This document shows, in pieces, positions 60,417 through 64,000 of a stretch of 64,000 nt of DNA. The stretch covers positions 1 through 64,000 of the forward strand of contig JADKJT010000013.1 in assembly GCA_016720905.1 (NCBI GenBank). The letters run 5' to 3'. Origin of the DNA: Gemmatimonadaceae bacterium. GTDB lineage: Bacteria; Gemmatimonadota; Gemmatimonadetes; Gemmatimonadales; Gemmatimonadaceae. The notes beneath the pieces are model-generated. The model searched no databases. It saw only the letters and a list, made by a program, of their open reading frames with translations, and was not told where the DNA came from. How positions within the stretch are numbered: position 1 is the stretch's first letter; each line of letters starts with the position of its first letter. A program made the position numbers and the translations under genes.

Positions 60417-61276
60417 CTGAATCTTTGCACGCGATGCGCCCATCGGGTCAGCCCGAAGATGACGCGGCTCGCGAGGCGCGACATCAGGTGCTGGCCACGT
60501 TGCTCGGCGCCTACGCCGACGGCGAACTGCCGGTGGAAACGTGTTCGCAGATTGACGCGCATTTGCTGGGCTGTGGACGCTGCCGGAGTGAACTGCGCGT
60601 GCAGCAGGCGGTCAGTCTGCGTTTGTCGCGGAGCACCGTGCCCACGGCGACCGCCGCGCTGCAAGCCCGCATCCGTTCGGCGTTGGCGACGACGCCCACG
60701 CCGGTAGCCTCGGCGCCGCCTGTGTCGACTGTACGGCGGCCGGTGCGTCGGTGGGCGGCGGTCGGCCTGCTCCTCACAACCATCACCGCGTTCGCCGCTG
60801 TTATGCTGCTGCCAGGCGGGTCGCCGCAACTCGACCCGCAGCCGATGGTTGCCGGACCAGCGGTGCCCGCAATTGCCGGCATTCTCGCCGAATCTCGCCG
60901 CGTGTTGCAGGGAGACCTTCCGGGGCGCGCACGAGACCTCGAAGCAGTTCGACGGGCGCTGCCGTTTCCCGTGAATCCGATTGCGAATCCGGAGGCGCAC
61001 CTGCTCGCCGCGTGGACCGCCGCTCTCGATGGCGAGCCGGCCGCTGTGCTGGCCTATCGCTGGAACGAGCAGGTGGTGCTGCAGTTTGTCGTGGCGGAGT
61101 CATCGCTGTTTCGCACCCCCGAATTGCGCCGTGCCTTTGCGGAGCGGCGCGCCGTGGTGTCGCAGGATGGTGCGCAGGGACTGATCGCGTGGCCGGAGGC
61201 CAGTGCGGGCTCGGTGCTGGTCGGCGATATGCCGTGGGTCACTCTTGTGCCGTTGAGTCGGGCCCACGTGCGCTGA
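60413..61276 (+). CDS. Membrane-anchored zinc-type anti-sigma factor
   Basis: The 287-residue protein should bind and inhibit the sigma factor encoded just upstream. The N-terminal cytoplasmic domain has the HxxxCxxC motif (HLLGCGRC, about residues 47-54) preceded by LLGAYADGELP, typical of ZAS domains. One membrane helix (WAAVGLLLTTITAFAAVMLL) is followed by a periplasmic domain of about 150 residues without a recognised fold, which may sense the signal. ATG 60413 overlaps the sigma gene. Confidence 0.85.
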   Translation: MTESLHAMRPSGQPEDDAAREARHQVLATLLGAYADGELPVETCSQIDAHLLGCGRCRSELRVQQAVSLRLSRSTVPTATAALQARIRSALATTPTPVASAPPVSTVRRPVRRWAAVGLLLTTITAFAAVMLLPGGSPQLDPQPMVAGPAVPAIAGILAESRRVLQGDLPGRARDLEAVRRALPFPVNPIANPEAHLLAAWTAALDGEPAAVLAYRWNEQVVLQFVVAESSLFRTPELRRAFAERRAVVSQDGAQGLIAWPEASAGSVLVGDMPWVTLVPLSRAHVR

Positions 61277-61354
61277 TCACCAACGCCGCGCTCGTTGTAG
61301 AGCGAGCGGGGCCATATTGCCAACAGGCGCCCGCTGAGGCTGATTGGAGAGGTG

Positions 61355-62737
61355 ATGCCTTTCATCCCTTTCCCTCGCGACGCACGAAGGCGCTGCGGTC
61401 TCTTGGCGGTGGCGTGTTCATTGATGTTCGTCGAGACATCGTCAGCGCAAACGACTCCGCCGCGCGATTCAGTCGCGCGATCGGTCAGCGCCGATTCGCT
61501 CAGCGCGCGATTGGCCCGCGCCGAGGCCGATATCGCGCTGCTGCGACAGCAGGTCGCAACGGAGTCATCAACCTCGGTGCGTCTGCGCTCGCGGTTGCGT
61601 CTCGACCTGCACGCCCGCCTGCTCACCAATGCGTTCTTGACCACAGCTGACGCCAACAATCCTGAGGTGCCTATCTTCGCGAAAGCACCGGGAGGCGTCA
61701 GCGCGGAATACGGGGCGTCCGGTGGCCGGGTCCTGGGATTGTCGATTCGGCAGACGACCATTGGTGGTTCCGTCAGCGTGGATAGCGTGCTTGGTGCAAC
61801 GTTTTCGTCGGACGTCGAACTCGATTTCTTTGCCGGTCAAACAACAGATGGACCGCCGCTCTTTCCGCCGCCCAGACTGCGGACCGTGCGAGGATTTCTC
61901 CGCTGGGAGCGCACGGAGCTCATGATCGGTGCGGATACGCCGCTCATGTCCGATCTCGACCCGGTCGGTGTGGCCGCGATCGGCATTCCTGATTTCTCCG
62001 CCGCCGGCAACCTCTGGAACTGGTTGCCGCAGGTGCGGCTTACCCGCGACGTCGGCGTGCTGCGCGCCGGCCACCACGCGGTGCACTGGGCGGTGCAGGG
62101 GGCGCTCATCAATCCGTTCAGTGGCGATCGCCACGTCGACGAAGTGGACGGCGTCGACGCCGGACTGCGATCGGCGCGCCCCAGCGTCGAAGCGCGGTTG
62201 CGCGCCCAATGGGGGCGGGAGCACGACCCCACCTCGTCACAGCGCATCGGTGACCGCGGTGGAGAGATCGGGCTGAGTGCGCATCGCGGATGGCTGCGCG
62301 TTTCCGGTGACTCCCTGACCGTGAGTCGCGCCGTCGGCGCGGACGTGCGCATCGGACTGTCATATGGGCTGGAACTGCGTGGTGAGGCGTATCAGGGGCG
62401 CTTGCTCCGCGGCCTAGGTGGTGGGGGAATTGGACAGAACTTCGCGCCGTCTTCCCGTGGTGAGACCCTCGGCGATCCATTGACCGACACGGCCGGTTGG
62501 CTCCAGCTCAACGCGCAACTGCGTCCGACTCTGATGGTGGGAAGCGGGTGTGGTACCGATCGGGTGCACAATGGGCAGCCGTCCCGGCAGCGGAACAGCG
62601 CCTGTGCCACGCATCTCGAGTGGCGACCATCGCTGCCCCTCCTGTTCGGAGCCGAGTTTCGGAGCATCGCGACACGCGGCCCCACCGGGCGGTATGCCAC
62701 GCGTCACTTCAATCTCTTCTTCGGTATCGAACTCTGA
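61355..62737 (+). CDS. Outer-membrane porin-like protein
   Basis: The protein has 460 residues with a signal peptide (CGLLAVACSLMFVETSSAQT). A short coiled coil (SLSARLARAEADIALLRQQ) is followed by a beta-barrel-like region with alternating strands such as SVRLRSRLRLDLHARLLT and LRTVRGFLRWERTELMIGA. It ends ATRHFNLFFGIEL. The layout of an N-terminal coiled coil and barrel resembles phosphate- or substrate-selective porins, but I cannot name a family. ATG 61355 follows GGAGAGGTG; GTG 61352 is an alternative. It is 78 bp after the anti-sigma gene and touches the cupredoxin-like gene. Confidence 0.68.
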   Translation: MPFIPFPRDARRRCGLLAVACSLMFVETSSAQTTPPRDSVARSVSADSLSARLARAEADIALLRQQVATESSTSVRLRSRLRLDLHARLLTNAFLTTADANNPEVPIFAKAPGGVSAEYGASGGRVLGLSIRQTTIGGSVSVDSVLGATFSSDVELDFFAGQTTDGPPLFPPPRLRTVRGFLRWERTELMIGADTPLMSDLDPVGVAAIGIPDFSAAGNLWNWLPQVRLTRDVGVLRAGHHAVHWAVQGALINPFSGDRHVDEVDGVDAGLRSARPSVEARLRAQWGREHDPTSSQRIGDRGGEIGLSAHRGWLRVSGDSLTVSRAVGADVRIGLSYGLELRGEAYQGRLLRGLGGGGIGQNFAPSSRGETLGDPLTDTAGWLQLNAQLRPTLMVGSGCGTDRVHNGQPSRQRNSACATHLEWRPSLPLLFGAEFRSIATRGPTGRYATRHFNLFFGIEL

Positions 62738-63437
62738 TGCGCTGGTGGAGCAGGCCGCACCGCATGCTGGCGATCGTCACCGTGGCGGCGCATTGCGTCG
62801 CCGTCCCGAGCGCCCGATCGCAAGGCGCAGTTGCGGGAACGGTTTCGATGCTCGAGCGCGGTTCAAAAGCCAGCAAAGACCTCGCGGATGCCGTCGTCTA
62901 CCTGACGGCCGACGGCGTGATCGCGCGCGCCGGAACGCCGCTGGACAATACGATAGTGAATATGAAGGACCGGGAGTTCGTGCCGCACGTGCAGATCGTG
63001 CGGGTCGGTGGCAGCGTGGCCTATCCCAACAAGGATCCGTTCAGTCACAACGTGTTCTCAAACAGTGCCCTGGGCGCGTTTGATCTCGGGCTGTACCGCA
63101 CGGGCGCATCGCGCGCCACCATCTTCCCCGCGCCGGCGTGTACGACATTTACTGCAGTATTGAGGCGAGCATGGTGAACTTGGTGCTGGCGGTCAGTACG
63201 CCGTATGTCGCGCGCGTCAATAGGAGCGGCGCATTTCAGGTGCCGGGCGTGCCGGCCGGCACCTACCGATTGCATGTCTGGCACGAACGGGCCGCGGAAA
63301 CGGTGCAGTCGATCACGGTGTCGGCGTCGGGCCTCGATGGTCTCGTGATTGCACTGGATGCGCGGAGTTACGCGCCCGCGCCGCACCCCGATAAGTTCGG
63401 CAAGCCGTACGCATCCACGCGTGCCGATCGTTACTGA
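62737..63437 (+). CDS. Exported cupredoxin-like protein, frameshifted
   Basis: This is a periplasmic copper-protein-like sequence of about 233 residues. The signal ends VPSARSQG. The fold resembles plastocyanin/methylamine-utilisation proteins: GTVSMLERGSKASKDLADAVVYL, KDREFVPHVQIVRVGGSVAYPNKDPFSHNVFSNS (with one copper His) and, after the break, GVYDIYCSIEASMVNLVLAV (Cys and Met ligands). In this family the last motif is normally CxIHxxM; here the His is Glu. A carboxypeptidase-like tail follows (GAFQVPGVPAGTYRLHVWHE). The frame break is near 63138, and restoring one G joins the two parts. The start overlaps the previous stop. Confidence 0.72.
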
Positions 63438-63461
63438 GCCGCACCGCCAACGGGGCATCGC

Positions 63462-64000
63462 GTGACCGATACGCGCGCCGACAACCCCGTCGACGCGTCC
63501 GGCCGCGGCGAAGGGGCACGTGCCGTATCGAGCATCACCTGGCGCGTGTTCGCCGGTACGGCCATCATCGTCGGCGTGGTCGTGATGGTCGCCTTGCTGA
63601 TGGCGTCATCGGCGGCCCGTCGATCGGCGGACGCAACCGCGCGACGAAATCTCGAACAGGCGGCAGACCTCGTTGCCCAATTGCTGGCAGGACGCGAACG
63701 CAGTCTGGCCGGGGGCGCGCGCGTGTTCGTGCAGGGACCCTATTTCCGCACGCTGGTTGCAGAACGCCGCCGCGATGACATTCTCGATCAGACCTTTGAA
63801 GCCGTCGAGCAACTCGACGCCAAATGGGTGTTCATCACGGACGGCGTTGGTACACTGCTCGCCAAGTCGGACGAACCGTCCGCGTCCGGCGATGCATTGG
63901 GACGCGTGCCACTGGTGGCGAGCGCGTTGCGCGGCCTGGTGTCCGGCGGATTCGGCGTGTCCGGTGATTCGCTGCTCTTTCAGGCCACGGCAGTTCCGGT
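63462..64000 (+). CDS. Membrane sensor protein, N-terminal part (runs off the window)
   Basis: A frame opens at GTG 63462 and stays open to the window edge, 179 codons. The N-terminus is cytoplasmic and polar. One membrane helix (VFAGTAIIVGVVVMVALLMA) is followed by an extracytoplasmic sensor: SADATARRNLEQAADLVAQLLAGRERSL, YFRTLVAERRRDDILDQTFEA and KWVFITDGVGTLLAKSDEP. This looks like a Cache-type domain of a histidine kinase, cyclase or chemoreceptor; the effector part is outside the window. It lies 24 bp after the cupredoxin-like gene and may be its signalling partner. Confidence 0.6.
   Translation, partial: MTDTRADNPVDASGRGEGARAVSSITWRVFAGTAIIVGVVVMVALLMASSAARRSADATARRNLEQAADLVAQLLAGRERSLAGGARVFVQGPYFRTLVAERRRDDILDQTFEAVEQLDAKWVFITDGVGTLLAKSDEPSASGDALGRVPLVASALRGLVSGGFGVSGDSLLFQATAVP

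Overview
The window is a gene-dense stretch of a high-GC, Gram-negative (diderm) bacterial chromosome. The traits seen are a SusC/SusD pair, many lipoproteins and outer-membrane barrels, a meso-DAP-type MurE, a FtsI with a C-terminal PASTA domain, M14 and M1 exported peptidases, and a TonB-plug-only protein. Together they point to Gemmatimonadota (Gemmatimonas-like). That assignment is an inference from gene content; there is no rRNA gene to confirm it. I saw no tRNA or rRNA gene, no insertion sequence, no prophage and no CRISPR array.

Layout. Positions 1-12749 hold the division and cell-wall (dcw) cluster: ftsI (5' end missing), murE, murF, mraY, murD, ftsW, murG, murC, ftsQ, ftsA. Most of these genes overlap by 1-4 nt. 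An AT-rich spacer with a palindrome and a DnaA-box-like 9-mer separates murG from murC. Between ftsA and ftsZ lie 6.8 kb of unrelated genes: a NAPE-PLD-like metallo-hydrolase and a ceramidase-like membrane protein on the minus strand, then a lipoprotein and a large M14 peptidase. The cluster resumes with ftsZ (19.5 kb), overlapped by a MepM-like M23 endopeptidase, then a VWA-type membrane protein, ftsY and recG. From 27 to 35.6 kb come a hybrid histidine kinase, a winged-helix regulator with a membrane partner, asnS, mazG, alr, deoB and cdd. From 36 to 45 kb are a lipoprotein, an outer-membrane protein, miaB, comEC, fbp and a methylmalonyl-CoA mutase large subunit. From 45 to 55.4 kb are two divergent beta-propeller proteins, bifunctional tyrA, a plug-only protein and a damaged SusD/SusC pair. 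From 55.6 to 64 kb are an M1 aminopeptidase overlapped by an omega-amino-acid aminotransferase and, divergently, an ECF sigma/anti-sigma pair followed by an outer-membrane protein, a cupredoxin-like protein and the start of a membrane sensor.

Two features stand out. First, several spacers consist of perfect or near-perfect 7-bp tandem repeats of two classes. Class A is AGTACYN (variants R-GTAC-Y-N) at 13.9, 45.1, 48.7 and 51.0 kb. Class B is GTCTCCC/GGGAGAC at 4.0, 24.05 and 24.18 kb, plus one copy beside the 13.9-kb class A array. Class A arrays fit exactly between neighbouring genes and contain the stop codons of five of them. Second, at least twelve lesions (single-base indels and one in-frame stop) break genes that are otherwise full length, some of them essential. 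Sequence or assembly error is the likeliest cause of most, so I annotate those loci as single genes across the breaks.

DnaA-box-like 9-mers upstream of murC and of ftsZ suggest a possible link between replication initiation and the start of each separated part of the dcw cluster.
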